Notes under the pieces: generated by a model
What the model saw: only the letters and a program-made list of their open reading frames with translations
What the model was told of the DNA's origin: nothing
Database searches by the model: none
Position numbers and translations under genes: made by a program
Shown: positions 26,292 to 34,645 of the stretch, one piece after another
Position numbering within the stretch: position 1 is the first letter of the stretch
Layout: every line of letters starts with the position of its first letter
Assembly (NCBI GenBank): GCA_036557705.1
Contig: DATBHB010000015.1
Location: 1-64,000, forward strand
Source: VAZQ01 sp036557705
GTDB lineage: Bacteria > Pseudomonadota > Alphaproteobacteria > Rhizobiales > Xanthobacteraceae
DNA: 64,000 bases
Direction of reading: 5' to 3'

Positions 26292-26366
26292 TGAATAGAA
26301 AGTCTTCGTTCACTACTCACTACTCACTACTCACTACTCACTACTCACTACTCACTACTCACTACC
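26279..26366. repeat. CACTACT heptamer tandem repeat with inverted arm
   Basis: Eight copies of CACTACT run from 26311 to 26366 (last base changed). A 17-bp left arm at 26279-26295 is the exact complement of 26309-26325, separated by 13 bases, so a strong hairpin can form. The stop codons of both convergent flanking genes (the Coq10-like gene and cinA) lie in the repeat. It may serve as a bidirectional terminator. The spacing is too short and the unit too small for CRISPR. Confidence 0.9.
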
Positions 26367-26855
26367 TCGGGCGAGCTCCATCAACATACCGAGTGCGTCG
26401 AGAACGCTGGCCCGACGTACCTGCGCCCGACCGATATCGCCGAAATTGCGCTGCCGGTGGAGCACTCGGCCGTCGCGGGCCGCCGCAGCAAGATGCACGA
26501 GGCCCACGGGTTTCCCGGCCGTCGCGCCGCCCGGCCCCGCAATCCCGGTAATCGAAACGGCAAGATCGACGTCGGATTCGGTCAGCGCCCCGCGAGCCAT
26601 CGCTTCTGCGGTTTCCCGGCTGACGGCGCCATGCTGATTGAGTGTGGAAGCGCGCACGCCCAGCATGGCCGATTTGGCAGCATTGCTATAAGTGATGAAA
26701 CCGCGGTCGAGCACGTCGGAAGAACCAGGAATTTCCGTCAATGTCGCGGTCAGCAGGCCGCCGGTGCACGATTCGGCGGCCGCGATCCTGAGCTTTCCGC
26801 TTCGGCAAAGATCGAGCAGGGCCTGCGCGGCGGCGAGCAAGTCCACATCGACCAT
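26355..26855 (-). CDS. cinA: CinA-family protein, nicotinamide-nucleotide amidase domain
   Basis: The 166-residue protein is a stand-alone CinA C-terminal domain (PncC type), which deamidates nicotinamide mononucleotide in pyridine-nucleotide salvage. Motifs: Ala-Glu-Ser-Cys-Thr-Gly-Gly near residues 26-32 with the catalytic Ser, Gly-Phe-Ile-Thr-Tyr-Ser-Asn-Ala-Ala-Lys, and Gly-Ile-Ala-Gly-Pro-Gly-Gly. The N-terminal MoaB-like half of long CinA is absent, as is usual in this group. It is directly downstream of ispDF with no gap, so the two share a transcript. Its last codons lie in the heptamer repeat. Confidence 0.93.
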   Translation of the reverse strand: MVDVDLLAAAQALLDLCRSGKLRIAAAESCTGGLLTATLTEIPGSSDVLDRGFITYSNAAKSAMLGVRASTLNQHGAVSRETAEAMARGALTESDVDLAVSITGIAGPGGATAGKPVGLVHLAAAARDGRVLHRQRNFGDIGRAQVRRASVLDALGMLMELARGSE

Positions 26856-28031
26856 TCAATCGCTCCAGGGCAAGCGGATTGTCGCATTGGCGAAGGCCAC
26901 GATACCCTCATGACGTCCCGTGAAGCCTAGCCGTTCGCTTGTGGTCGCTTTCACTGCCACTCGGCCGATGGGCAAACCGGCAATCTCGGCGATCCGAGCC
27001 CGGATCGCGTCGCGATGAGGCCCGATCCGAGGCGCTTCGCAGACGACCGTTACATCGAGATGCGCAATACGCCCGCCGCGCGCCTGGACCCGCTCCGCCG
27101 CAAAGGCGAGGAAGCGTTCGGAAGAAGCGCCGCGCCATTGTGGATCGCTCGGCGGGAAGTGCGCCCCGATATCTTCCTCCGCCAGAGCGCCGAGAATTGC
27201 ATCCACAAGCGCATGCAGCACGACATCGGCGTCGGAGTGGCCGGCGATGCTGCGCGGGTGGGCGATCCGGACGCCTCCCAACATGATGTGGTCGCCCGCA
27301 GCGAACGGATGCACATCGAACCCGAAACCCGTGCGCACATCGCTTAAGGCCGCGATCTCTGTGGCCTCGAACCGGGCAAAATCCTCGGGCATCGTGAGCT
27401 TCACATTTTCGATTTCGCCGTCGAAAGTTGCGACCTTGAGACCTGCCCATTCGGTGAGTGCCGCGTCGTCGCTGAAGTCCTCGCGGCCCGCCGCCTCGGC
27501 GCGCCTGTGCGCCTCGTTCAGTAGGGCAAAGTCGAACGCCTGAGGAGTCTGCACCGCGCGCAATTTCGTGCGATCGAGGGTCCCGGCCACACTGCCTGAA
27601 TCGTCGATCGTCTTGACGGTGTCGACGAGAGGGACGACCGGAACTGCGGCGCGATGATTCACAGCGGCCGCAATCGCCCGCGAGATGAGGCTGGCGGACG
27701 CGAACGGGCGAACGGCATCATGAACGAGCACCAAATCGGGCGCAAGCGATGCCAGCGCCTTGAGCCCTGCGCGCACCGAGGCCTGTCGCGTCGCACCGCC
27801 GGGAACCGGCGCCAAAACCGAGAGGTCGCCGCATGACGCTTCATAGAGGCGTTCATCCTCGGGATTGATTACCGGCTGAACGGCCGCAATCGCCTTATGG
27901 GCCGCAAGGGTGGTCAGGCTGGCGCGGATCGCCGGCGCGGGGCCGATATGGCGATACTGCTTGGGTATGCTGCCGCCCGCGCGCAGCCCCCGTCCTGCTG
28001 CGACAACGACCGCGGCGACCTTTTCTGCCAT
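26856..28031 (-). CDS. ispDF: Bifunctional IspD/IspF isoprenoid synthesis enzyme
   Basis: The 391-residue fusion performs two steps of the MEP pathway. IspD (residues about 1-230) has the nucleotide-binding Ala-Ala-Gly-Arg-Gly-Leu-Arg and Pro-Lys-Gln-Tyr motifs and Asp-Ala-Val-Arg-Pro. IspF (about 233-391) has the zinc ligands in Gly-Phe-Asp-Val-His and Gly-His-Ser-Asp-Ala-Asp-Val, plus Asp-Ile-Gly-Ala-His-Phe-Pro-Pro. The fusion is typical of alphaproteobacteria. It is divergent from ntrB across 28032-28213; no dusB gene lies in that gap. Confidence 0.97.
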   Translation of the reverse strand: MAEKVAAVVVAAGRGLRAGGSIPKQYRHIGPAPAIRASLTTLAAHKAIAAVQPVINPEDERLYEASCGDLSVLAPVPGGATRQASVRAGLKALASLAPDLVLVHDAVRPFASASLISRAIAAAVNHRAAVPVVPLVDTVKTIDDSGSVAGTLDRTKLRAVQTPQAFDFALLNEAHRRAEAAGREDFSDDAALTEWAGLKVATFDGEIENVKLTMPEDFARFEATEIAALSDVRTGFGFDVHPFAAGDHIMLGGVRIAHPRSIAGHSDADVVLHALVDAILGALAEEDIGAHFPPSDPQWRGASSERFLAFAAERVQARGGRIAHLDVTVVCEAPRIGPHRDAIRARIAEIAGLPIGRVAVKATTSERLGFTGRHEGIVAFANATIRLPWSD

Positions 28032-28213
28032 CTTGCTACGGGTCCGAAAATCCGCCCCCCAATTAAAGCATTGGGCTCAATTGCAAAAGTCCCGCTCCTG
28101 GCGCGCTCGCGCCCGACCGGATTTCCAGAATATTGCAACGCAAACACTTGCGGAATGGACGCAAATGGCTAAACTCTAAGCACGTCCAGGTAACGCCTAT
28201 TTAGTAGGCATTG

Positions 28214-29365
28214 GTGTCCAGCGTGACAGACAGGCCCGAACCGATGCCTATTCCGTCCGGTGTTGCGGATGCCGTCCTCGACGCGCTCCCCCACCCGGTC
28301 ATTCTGGTGGCGGCGGACGACAATGTTGCCAACGCGAATGCGGCCGCGGAGGCATTTTTTGAGGCCTCCTTGCCGCTTTTGCGGCGCCATAAGCTGAGCG
28401 AATTGGTGCCATTCGGCAGTCCATTGCTGGCGCTCATCGAGCAGGTGCGCGTGCGGGGGGCGGCGGTCAACGAGTACAAGGTCGATCTCGGAACGCCGCG
28501 CAATCCGGGTGAGCGGCTGGTCGATTTGCATGTGGCCCCGGTCTCGGACCGTCCGGCACACGTGGTTGTCATGCTCCAGGAGCGTACGATTGCCGACAAG
28601 ATGGACCGCCAGCTTACCCATCGTGGGGCGGCGCGCTCGGTGACTGCGCTCGCCGCAATGCTGGCGCATGAGATCCGAAACCCGCTGTCCGGCATTCGGG
28701 GAGCGGCGCAACTGCTCGAACAATCAGTCGGCGATGAGGACCGCAGCTTGACGCGGCTGATTTGCGAGGAGGCGGACCGCATCGTGAAGCTGGTCGATCG
28801 GATGGAGGTGTTCACGGACGAACGGCCGGTCGAACGCGAAGCAGTCAACATTCACCTTGTGCTCGGGCATGTGAAGCGTTTGGCGCAATCCGGTTTTGCC
28901 CGCGGCATCAGATTTATCGAGGAGTACGACCCGTCATTGCCCCCGGTGCTCGGCAGTCGCGACCAGTTGATTCAGATTTTTCTGAACCTCGTGAAGAATG
29001 CCGCGGAAGCGATCGGCGAGACCGCGTCCGATGGCGAGATTGTTTTGACCACCGCTTTTCGTCCCGGCGTACGGCTCTCGCTTCCCGGCACCAAGACACG
29101 AGTGTCGTTGCCGCTTGAATTCTGCGTGAAAGATAACGGTTCCGGCGTTTCCGAAGATTTATTGGAGCATTTGTTCGACCCATTCGTGACCACGAAATCG
29201 GCGGGGTCGGGCCTTGGTCTTGCGCTGGTCGCCAAGATCGTGGGCGACCACGGCGGCATCATCGAATGCGAGTCGCAGGGGCGACACACCATATTCCGCA
29301 TTCTCATGCCCATGTTTTTGGGCGACGGCGCCAGCCGGGCGGCGTTTCCTGAAGAGGAGCCCTGA
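28214..29365 (+). CDS. ntrB: Nitrogen regulation sensor kinase NtrB
   Basis: The 383-residue soluble kinase has a PAS domain (about 20-120; Pro-His-Pro-Val-Ile-Leu-Val), the dimerisation/phosphoacceptor box with His in Ala-His-Glu-Ile-Arg-Asn-Pro-Leu-Ser, and an ATPase domain (Asn box Asn-Leu-Val-Lys-Asn-Ala, Asp-Asn-Gly-Ser-Gly-Val, Gly-Ser-Gly-Leu-Gly-Leu). It phosphorylates NtrC in response to PII/nitrogen status. The start is uncertain: TTG 28211, GTG 28214 or ATG 28244. It overlaps ntrC by one base (stop/start TGATG). Confidence 0.94.
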   Translation: MSSVTDRPEPMPIPSGVADAVLDALPHPVILVAADDNVANANAAAEAFFEASLPLLRRHKLSELVPFGSPLLALIEQVRVRGAAVNEYKVDLGTPRNPGERLVDLHVAPVSDRPAHVVVMLQERTIADKMDRQLTHRGAARSVTALAAMLAHEIRNPLSGIRGAAQLLEQSVGDEDRSLTRLICEEADRIVKLVDRMEVFTDERPVEREAVNIHLVLGHVKRLAQSGFARGIRFIEEYDPSLPPVLGSRDQLIQIFLNLVKNAAEAIGETASDGEIVLTTAFRPGVRLSLPGTKTRVSLPLEFCVKDNGSGVSEDLLEHLFDPFVTTKSAGSGLGLALVAKIVGDHGGIIECESQGRHTIFRILMPMFLGDGASRAAFPEEEP

Positions 29366-30810
29366 TGCCCGCTGGAAACATTCTGATTGCTGACGATGAC
29401 GCCGCAATTCGCACTGTTCTCAACCAGGCGCTGTCGCGCGCAGGTTATGAGGTACGCTCGACGAGCAACGCCGCGACGCTGTGGCGTTGGATAAGCCAGG
29501 GCGACGGAGATCTCGTCATCACCGATGTTGTGATGCCGGACGAAAACGCTTTCGATCTGCTGCCGCGCATCAAGAAAGTCCGACCCGAACTGCCGGTCGT
29601 GGTTATGAGCGCCCAGAACACGTTCATGACGGCGATCCGCGCGTCCGAGCGTGGAGCTTACGAATACCTGCCCAAGCCATTCGATCTCAAGGAACTGATC
29701 GCGGTCGTTGGCCGCGCGCTCTCGGAGCCAAAGCAACGGGCAAAGCCGCCTGCCAAATCAGAAGAGATCGATCAAATCCCGCTTATTGGCCGTTCGCCGG
29801 CCATGCAGGAAATCTATCGCGTGTTGGCGCGGTTGATGCAAACCGACCTCACCGTGATGATCACGGGGGAATCGGGGACCGGCAAGGAACTGGTCGCTCG
29901 AGCCCTGCATGACTACGGCAAGAGGCGTAGCGGACCTTTCGTCGCCATCAATATGGCCGCCATTCCGCGCGATCTCATCGAATCCGAATTGTTTGGACAT
30001 GAGAAGGGAGCGTTTACTGGAGCGAATACGCGCAGTTCAGGGCGCTTCGAGCAGGCCGACGGCGGCACCATGTTTCTCGATGAGATCGGCGATATGCCCA
30101 TGGAGGCGCAGACGCGACTTCTGCGCGTGTTGCAACAGGGCGAATACACAAGTGTCGGCGGTCGCACGCCGATCAAGTCGGATGTCCGCATCGTCGCGGC
30201 GACCAACAAGGACCTTCGCATTCTCATTCAGCAGGGACTCTTCCGCGAGGACTTGTTCTTCCGGCTTAATGTTGTCCCCTTGCGGTTACCGCCTTTGCGC
30301 GAACGCATCGAGGATGTGCCGGATCTCGTTCGCCACTTCCTTGCTCTGGCCGAACGGGAAGGCCTGCCCCCGAAGCAACTCGATCAAGCCGCGCTCGAGC
30401 GACTCAAGCACTATCGCTGGCCGGGCAACGTTCGCGAACTGGAAAATCTCGCGCGCCGGCTTTCGGCGCTCTACCCGCAGGAAGTGATTTCGGCCGGCAT
30501 CATAGATGCCGAACTGGCGCAGCCGTCGATGAAGCCAGGCACGGATGAAATGCAGGCGGAGGAGGGACTATCAGCCTCGATCGAGCGGCATCTGACGGCC
30601 TATTTTGCCAGCTTCGGAGACCGCTTGCCGCCGCCAGGGCTCTATCACCGGGTATTGCGCGAGATCGAGCATCCCCTCCTGACGGTGACGCTTGCGGCCA
30701 CCCGGGGAAACCAAATTCGCGCGGCTGACCTCCTCGGGGTCAATCGCAATACGCTACGCAAGAAGATCCGTGATCTCGATATTCAGGTCTTCAGGAGCGG
30801 CGGCGGCTGA
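29365..30810 (+). CDS. ntrC: Nitrogen regulation response regulator NtrC
   Basis: The 481-residue sigma-54 activator has a receiver domain (1-120) with phosphoacceptor Asp in Val-Ile-Thr-Asp-Val-Val-Met-Pro, and an AAA+ domain (about 140-375) with Walker A Gly-Glu-Ser-Gly-Thr-Gly-Lys-Glu and an intact Gly-Ala-Phe-Thr-Gly-Ala loop for sigma-54 contact. The C-terminus is a Fis-type HTH (Arg-Gly-Asn-Gln-Ile-Arg-Ala-Ala-Asp-Leu-Leu-Gly-Val-Asn-Arg-Asn-Thr-Leu-Arg-Lys). It activates nitrogen-scavenging genes when phosphorylated by NtrB, encoded immediately upstream. Confidence 0.97.
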   Translation: MPAGNILIADDDAAIRTVLNQALSRAGYEVRSTSNAATLWRWISQGDGDLVITDVVMPDENAFDLLPRIKKVRPELPVVVMSAQNTFMTAIRASERGAYEYLPKPFDLKELIAVVGRALSEPKQRAKPPAKSEEIDQIPLIGRSPAMQEIYRVLARLMQTDLTVMITGESGTGKELVARALHDYGKRRSGPFVAINMAAIPRDLIESELFGHEKGAFTGANTRSSGRFEQADGGTMFLDEIGDMPMEAQTRLLRVLQQGEYTSVGGRTPIKSDVRIVAATNKDLRILIQQGLFREDLFFRLNVVPLRLPPLRERIEDVPDLVRHFLALAEREGLPPKQLDQAALERLKHYRWPGNVRELENLARRLSALYPQEVISAGIIDAELAQPSMKPGTDEMQAEEGLSASIERHLTAYFASFGDRLPPPGLYHRVLREIEHPLLTVTLAATRGNQIRAADLLGVNRNTLRKKIRDLDIQVFRSGGG

Positions 30811-30832
30811 GCTCGCCGCGGATTTGTCGCAA

Positions 30833-30853
30833 TTCTGCAACATTGTTGTAGAA
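30833..30853. promoter_or_regulatory. 21-bp palindrome between ntrC and ntrY
   Basis: TTCTGCAACA, central T, TGTTGTAGAA: the arms match at 9 of 10 positions. It lies 22 bases after the ntrC stop and 70 bases before the ntrY start, in a 113-base gap that should hold the ntrYX promoter. It has the size and symmetry of a dimeric regulator site; the protein that binds is unknown. It has no T-tract, so a terminator is less likely. Confidence 0.5.
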
Positions 30854-30923
30854 AAGCCTCATTGAGGCTGGTCTCAAAGGGGGGCCTTTTGCCAGGATTT
30901 TTCCAGTCACGGCATTTGAGCAA

Positions 30924-33185
30924 ATGACTAACGTGGGCCAGGCCGCCGTCGCCGAACTCGCCAGCGCTGCCGCACCGACGCCTGGGTGGCTCGCCCGGCT
31001 GATCGGCATGGCTGCTGTCGCGCTTGCGATGTTATCGGCGGCAGCGACTTTTCTTGTGCTCGCCAATCTCACCCCGATTCTGCCTACCGATAAAGTCGTT
31101 CGGACGCTCCTCCTGATCAATGCCTTTACCGTCCTGCTCCTCCTGGGAGTGATTGTGCGCGAGGTGTGGCGCGTATTTCAGGCGCGGCGGCGGGGGCGCG
31201 CCGGGTCGCGCCTGCACGTGCAGATCGTTGCTCTATTCTCGGTTATCGCCGCGGTCCCTGCGATCCTGGTAGCCGTAGTGGCAAGCGTCACTCTCGATCG
31301 CGGGCTCGACAGGCTGTTCTCGCGGCAGACAAATACGTTGATCGAGAATTCGCTGATTGTTTCGCAAGCCTATGTGCGCGAGCACGCACAGATGATGCGC
31401 TCTGAGGCGAGAGCTATCGCTATCGATTTGGCCCGGGCAAAGCCCTTGTTCGACCAGAATCGAGAACAGTTCCGCCAGTTCATCACGGGCCAAGTACCGC
31501 TCCGCGGACTGCCCGTGATCGAAATTCTCGACAAGGATCTCAACGTCGTTGAGCGGGCCGACGTGCAGATCAATCAGACATTCATAAAGCCCACGCGAGA
31601 GGCACTCGCATCCGTCAACGACGACGAGCCTCAGATCGGCGTGTTTCTTGACGCCAACTATGTTGCCGGCGTCATTAAGCTGCGTGGCTATACGGACGAC
31701 TATCTTTATGTCGTGCGGCTGCTCGATCCGCGCGTCGTCGCACAGTTGCAGGCAACGCAAGAAGGCGTGGACCAGTTCGCCGAGCTTAAGGAGCGGCGCC
31801 TCGGCGTGCAGCTCGCGTTTGCCCTGATGTACACGGTGATTGCCCTCATCGTCCTGCTGTCGGCAGTGTGGATGGGGCTTACCTTCGCCAATTACCTCGT
31901 CGCGCCAATACGACGGCTCATTGGCGCCGCGCAAGTCGTATCGACCGGCAATCTTTATGTGCAGGTGCCGACGCGCAGTTCCGAGGGCGATCTGGCCCAA
32001 CTTGGCGAAACCTTCAACAAGATGACGCAGGAACTGCGGACCCAGCGCGATGCCATTGTCCGCGCCCGCGACGTGATCGACAGTCGCCGGCGGTTCACCG
32101 AGGCGGTCCTGGCAGGCGCCAGCGCCGGGGTCATTGGCGTCGATGCCGAAGGCCGAATCACCATTCTCAACCGCTCGGCCGAGCGGCTGATCGGCCGCAA
32201 TGAGGCTGATGCGCTCGGAAAGCCGGTCAAGGACGTGGTTCCGGAACTCGTGGATCTGCTTGCTAACGCTCGTTCCGGAATGCAGCGCCTCGTGCAGGGC
32301 CAGGTGACGATTAACCGCACCGGTCGCGAGCGCAACCTGTCTGTGCGCGTCACCAGCGAGCAATCCACGGCTGGTCAACCCGGTTACGTGATCACTCTCG
32401 ATGACATCACCGAACTGGTTGCTGCGCAGCGCACGTCCGCCTGGGCCGATATCGCGCGGCGCATCGCCCACGAGATCAAGAACCCGCTTACGCCGATTCA
32501 GCTCTCGGCCGAGCGGCTGCGGCGGAAATACGGCTCTGTGATCAAGGAGGATGCGGCCATCTTCCATCAGTGCACGGACACGATTGTGCGCCAGGTTGAC
32601 GACATCAAGCGCATGGTCGATGAATTCTCGCAATTTGCCCGCATGCCCAAGCCCGTGATCGGGACCGAGGACGTCGCCGATGTGCTGCGGCAGACCGTCT
32701 TCCTTCAGCGAGTCAGCAACGCGGATATCGATATCGAGGTCGCGATTGCCGAGGATCCGATGCCGGCGCGGTTCGATCGCAGGCTGATCTCGCAGGCGCT
32801 CACCAACATCATCAAAAACGCCACCGAGGCAATCTCCGCCGTGCCGCCTGGCGAACTCGGGAAGGGACGCATCCAGATATCGGCGACCCGCGACGGCGGC
32901 AATATCATCATCGATGTTATCGACAACGGCATTGGGCTGCCGAAAGAGAACCGCAGCCGATTGCTTGAGCCTTATGTCACGACCCGGGAAAAAGGTACCG
33001 GCTTGGGGCTCGCCATCGTTGGACGAATCCTCGAGGAGCACGGAGGGCGCATCGAGCTTTACGATGCCGCCGAAAAACTACCCGGACAGAGGGGCGCTTG
33101 GATGCGCCTCGTTTTCGCAGCGGAACCGGTTTCCGGCAGCGAGAAGAGCGACGCCAAAATCCGCGAAGTTGTGAGCAACCGTTAG
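30924..33185 (+). CDS. ntrY: Membrane sensor kinase NtrY
   Basis: The 753-residue kinase has three or four membrane segments in the first 130 residues, a periplasmic sensor stretch, a further membrane segment near 285-315, a HAMP linker (about 315-370), a PAS domain (about 385-490), the His box His-Glu-Ile-Lys-Asn-Pro-Leu-Thr-Pro-Ile-Gln and an ATPase domain (Asn-Ile-Ile-Lys-Asn-Ala-Thr-Glu-Ala, Asp-Asn-Gly-Ile-Gly-Leu, Gly-Thr-Gly-Leu-Gly-Leu). It signals to NtrX, encoded nine bases downstream. In alphaproteobacteria the pair is tied to nitrogen, redox and envelope control. Confidence 0.96.
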   Translation: MTNVGQAAVAELASAAAPTPGWLARLIGMAAVALAMLSAAATFLVLANLTPILPTDKVVRTLLLINAFTVLLLLGVIVREVWRVFQARRRGRAGSRLHVQIVALFSVIAAVPAILVAVVASVTLDRGLDRLFSRQTNTLIENSLIVSQAYVREHAQMMRSEARAIAIDLARAKPLFDQNREQFRQFITGQVPLRGLPVIEILDKDLNVVERADVQINQTFIKPTREALASVNDDEPQIGVFLDANYVAGVIKLRGYTDDYLYVVRLLDPRVVAQLQATQEGVDQFAELKERRLGVQLAFALMYTVIALIVLLSAVWMGLTFANYLVAPIRRLIGAAQVVSTGNLYVQVPTRSSEGDLAQLGETFNKMTQELRTQRDAIVRARDVIDSRRRFTEAVLAGASAGVIGVDAEGRITILNRSAERLIGRNEADALGKPVKDVVPELVDLLANARSGMQRLVQGQVTINRTGRERNLSVRVTSEQSTAGQPGYVITLDDITELVAAQRTSAWADIARRIAHEIKNPLTPIQLSAERLRRKYGSVIKEDAAIFHQCTDTIVRQVDDIKRMVDEFSQFARMPKPVIGTEDVADVLRQTVFLQRVSNADIDIEVAIAEDPMPARFDRRLISQALTNIIKNATEAISAVPPGELGKGRIQISATRDGGNIIIDVIDNGIGLPKENRSRLLEPYVTTREKGTGLGLAIVGRILEEHGGRIELYDAAEKLPGQRGAWMRLVFAAEPVSGSEKSDAKIREVVSNR

Positions 33186-33194
33186 GCAACCCCC

Positions 33195-34553
33195 ATGGAT
33201 ATCCTCATCGTTGACGACGAGGCCGACATTCGCGAACTGGTCGCAGGCATTCTGCAGGATGAGGGTTATGTCACGCGGACGGCGCGCGACAGCGACGAGG
33301 CGCTTAACGCCGTCGCGACCCGCCGTCCCAATCTGGTCTTTCTCGACATCTGGTTGCAGGGCAGCCGGCTCGACGGCCTCCAGCTGCTCGATGCCATCAA
33401 ACAGCAATATCCGGAATTACCGGTGGTGATGATATCGGGCCATGGAAACATCGAGACTGCCGTGGCGGCGATCAAGCAGGGTGCCTACGATTTCATCGAA
33501 AAGCCGTTCAAGGCCGATCGGCTGGTCCTGGTCGCCCAACGGACGCTCGAAAATTCCCGCCTCAAACGGGAAGTCAGAGCCCTCAAGCAACTCACGCCGG
33601 CGACGATGGTGGGCAACTCGCCGTCAATCAATCAGCTACGCCAGACCATCGAGAAAGCGGCGCCGACCAACAGCCGAATCCTGATTGTCGGGCCATCGGG
33701 TTCGGGCAAGGAACTCGCCGCCCGCATGCTGCACGAGCTTTCCGGCCGCACTGAGGGGCCATTTGTCGTCATCAATGCGGCCGCAATTACCCCGGAGTGG
33801 ATGGAAGTCGAGCTGTTCGGAACCGAGCAACCCAACGGCAGCCAGGAACGCAAGATCGGCGCGCTCGAAGAGGCACATGGCGGCACGCTGTTCATCGACG
33901 AAATCGCCGACATGCCGCGCGAGACGCAGAACAAGATATTGCGGGTCCTGGTCGATCAGACCTTCCAGCGAGTGGGCGGCACGGCCAAAATCTCGGTCGA
34001 CGTGCGCATCGTGTCCTCGACCGGCCGCGACATCGAGGCCGAAATTGCCGCTGGCAAGTTCCGGGAGGACCTGTTTCACCGACTCTCGGTCGTCCCGGTC
34101 CGGGTGCCGCCGCTTGCCGAACGCCGGGAAGACATTCCCGAACTGGTGCATTATTTCATCGATCAGATTTCGCAGGCGACTGGCCTGCCCAAGCGTGTGA
34201 TCGGCGAGGACGCCATGGCCGTGCTGCAATCGCACGATTGGCCAGGCAACGTGCGCCAACTCCGTAACAACGTCGAACGCCTCATGATTCTAGCCAGCGG
34301 CGACCCGGATGCCGTCATCACTGCATCGATGCTGCCGCCCGATGTTGGCTCTATGATCCCGGCAATGCCCAACGGGGCCGGCGGCGAGCAACTGATGGGG
34401 CTTCCCTTGCGGGAAGCCCGCGAGGTCTTCGAACGCGAGTACCTGGTTGCGCAGATCAGCCGGTTCGGCGGCAATATTTCGCGAACGGCAGAATTCGTCG
34501 GCATGGAGCGCTCGGCGCTCCATCGCAAGCTCAAGGCGTTGGGCATAGACTGA
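33195..34553 (+). CDS. ntrX: Response regulator NtrX
   Basis: The 452-residue regulator has a receiver (1-120, Asp in Val-Phe-Leu-Asp-Ile-Trp-Leu), an AAA+ domain with Walker A Gly-Pro-Ser-Gly-Ser-Gly-Lys-Glu and Walker B Leu-Phe-Ile-Asp-Glu, and a C-terminal Fis-type HTH (Gly-Asn-Ile-Ser-Arg-Thr-Ala-Glu-Phe-Val-Gly-Met-Glu-Arg). The GAFTGA loop present in NtrC is replaced by Gln-Pro-Asn-Gly-Ser-Gln-Glu-Arg, so it should not open sigma-54 promoters by the usual contact. This is known for alphaproteobacterial NtrX, which can act with the housekeeping sigma factor. A repeat follows its stop. Confidence 0.96.
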   Translation: MDILIVDDEADIRELVAGILQDEGYVTRTARDSDEALNAVATRRPNLVFLDIWLQGSRLDGLQLLDAIKQQYPELPVVMISGHGNIETAVAAIKQGAYDFIEKPFKADRLVLVAQRTLENSRLKREVRALKQLTPATMVGNSPSINQLRQTIEKAAPTNSRILIVGPSGSGKELAARMLHELSGRTEGPFVVINAAAITPEWMEVELFGTEQPNGSQERKIGALEEAHGGTLFIDEIADMPRETQNKILRVLVDQTFQRVGGTAKISVDVRIVSSTGRDIEAEIAAGKFREDLFHRLSVVPVRVPPLAERREDIPELVHYFIDQISQATGLPKRVIGEDAMAVLQSHDWPGNVRQLRNNVERLMILASGDPDAVITASMLPPDVGSMIPAMPNGAGGEQLMGLPLREAREVFEREYLVAQISRFGGNISRTAEFVGMERSALHRKLKALGID

Positions 34554-34555
34554 CC

Positions 34556-34626
34556 AGGGATCAGGGATCAGGGATCAGGAATCAGATGTCAGGTATCAGA
34601 TGCCACTCCGCTGCCCTGATCCCTGA
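34556..34626. repeat. CAGGGAT heptamer repeat with inverted arm
   Basis: After the ntrX stop, CAGGGAT is repeated about three and a half times (34555-34578) and then decays. TCAGGGATCAGGG at 34561-34573 has its exact complement at 34614-34626, a 13-bp inverted repeat with a 40-base spacer. The layout (heptamer array plus inverted partner next to a stop codon) resembles the CACTACT element at 26279-26366 although the unit differs. Confidence 0.8.
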
Positions 34627-34645
34627 CGCCTGATAACTGAAGCTG

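Noticed and set aside
26311..26366. CRISPR array
   Set aside because: The unit is 7 bases with no spacers; this is a simple tandem repeat.
31233..33041. A 602-codon open frame antisense to ntrY
   Set aside because: It is the mirror of a high-GC coding frame, has low-complexity His/Arg/Asp-rich content and no family resemblance; ntrY is clearly real.
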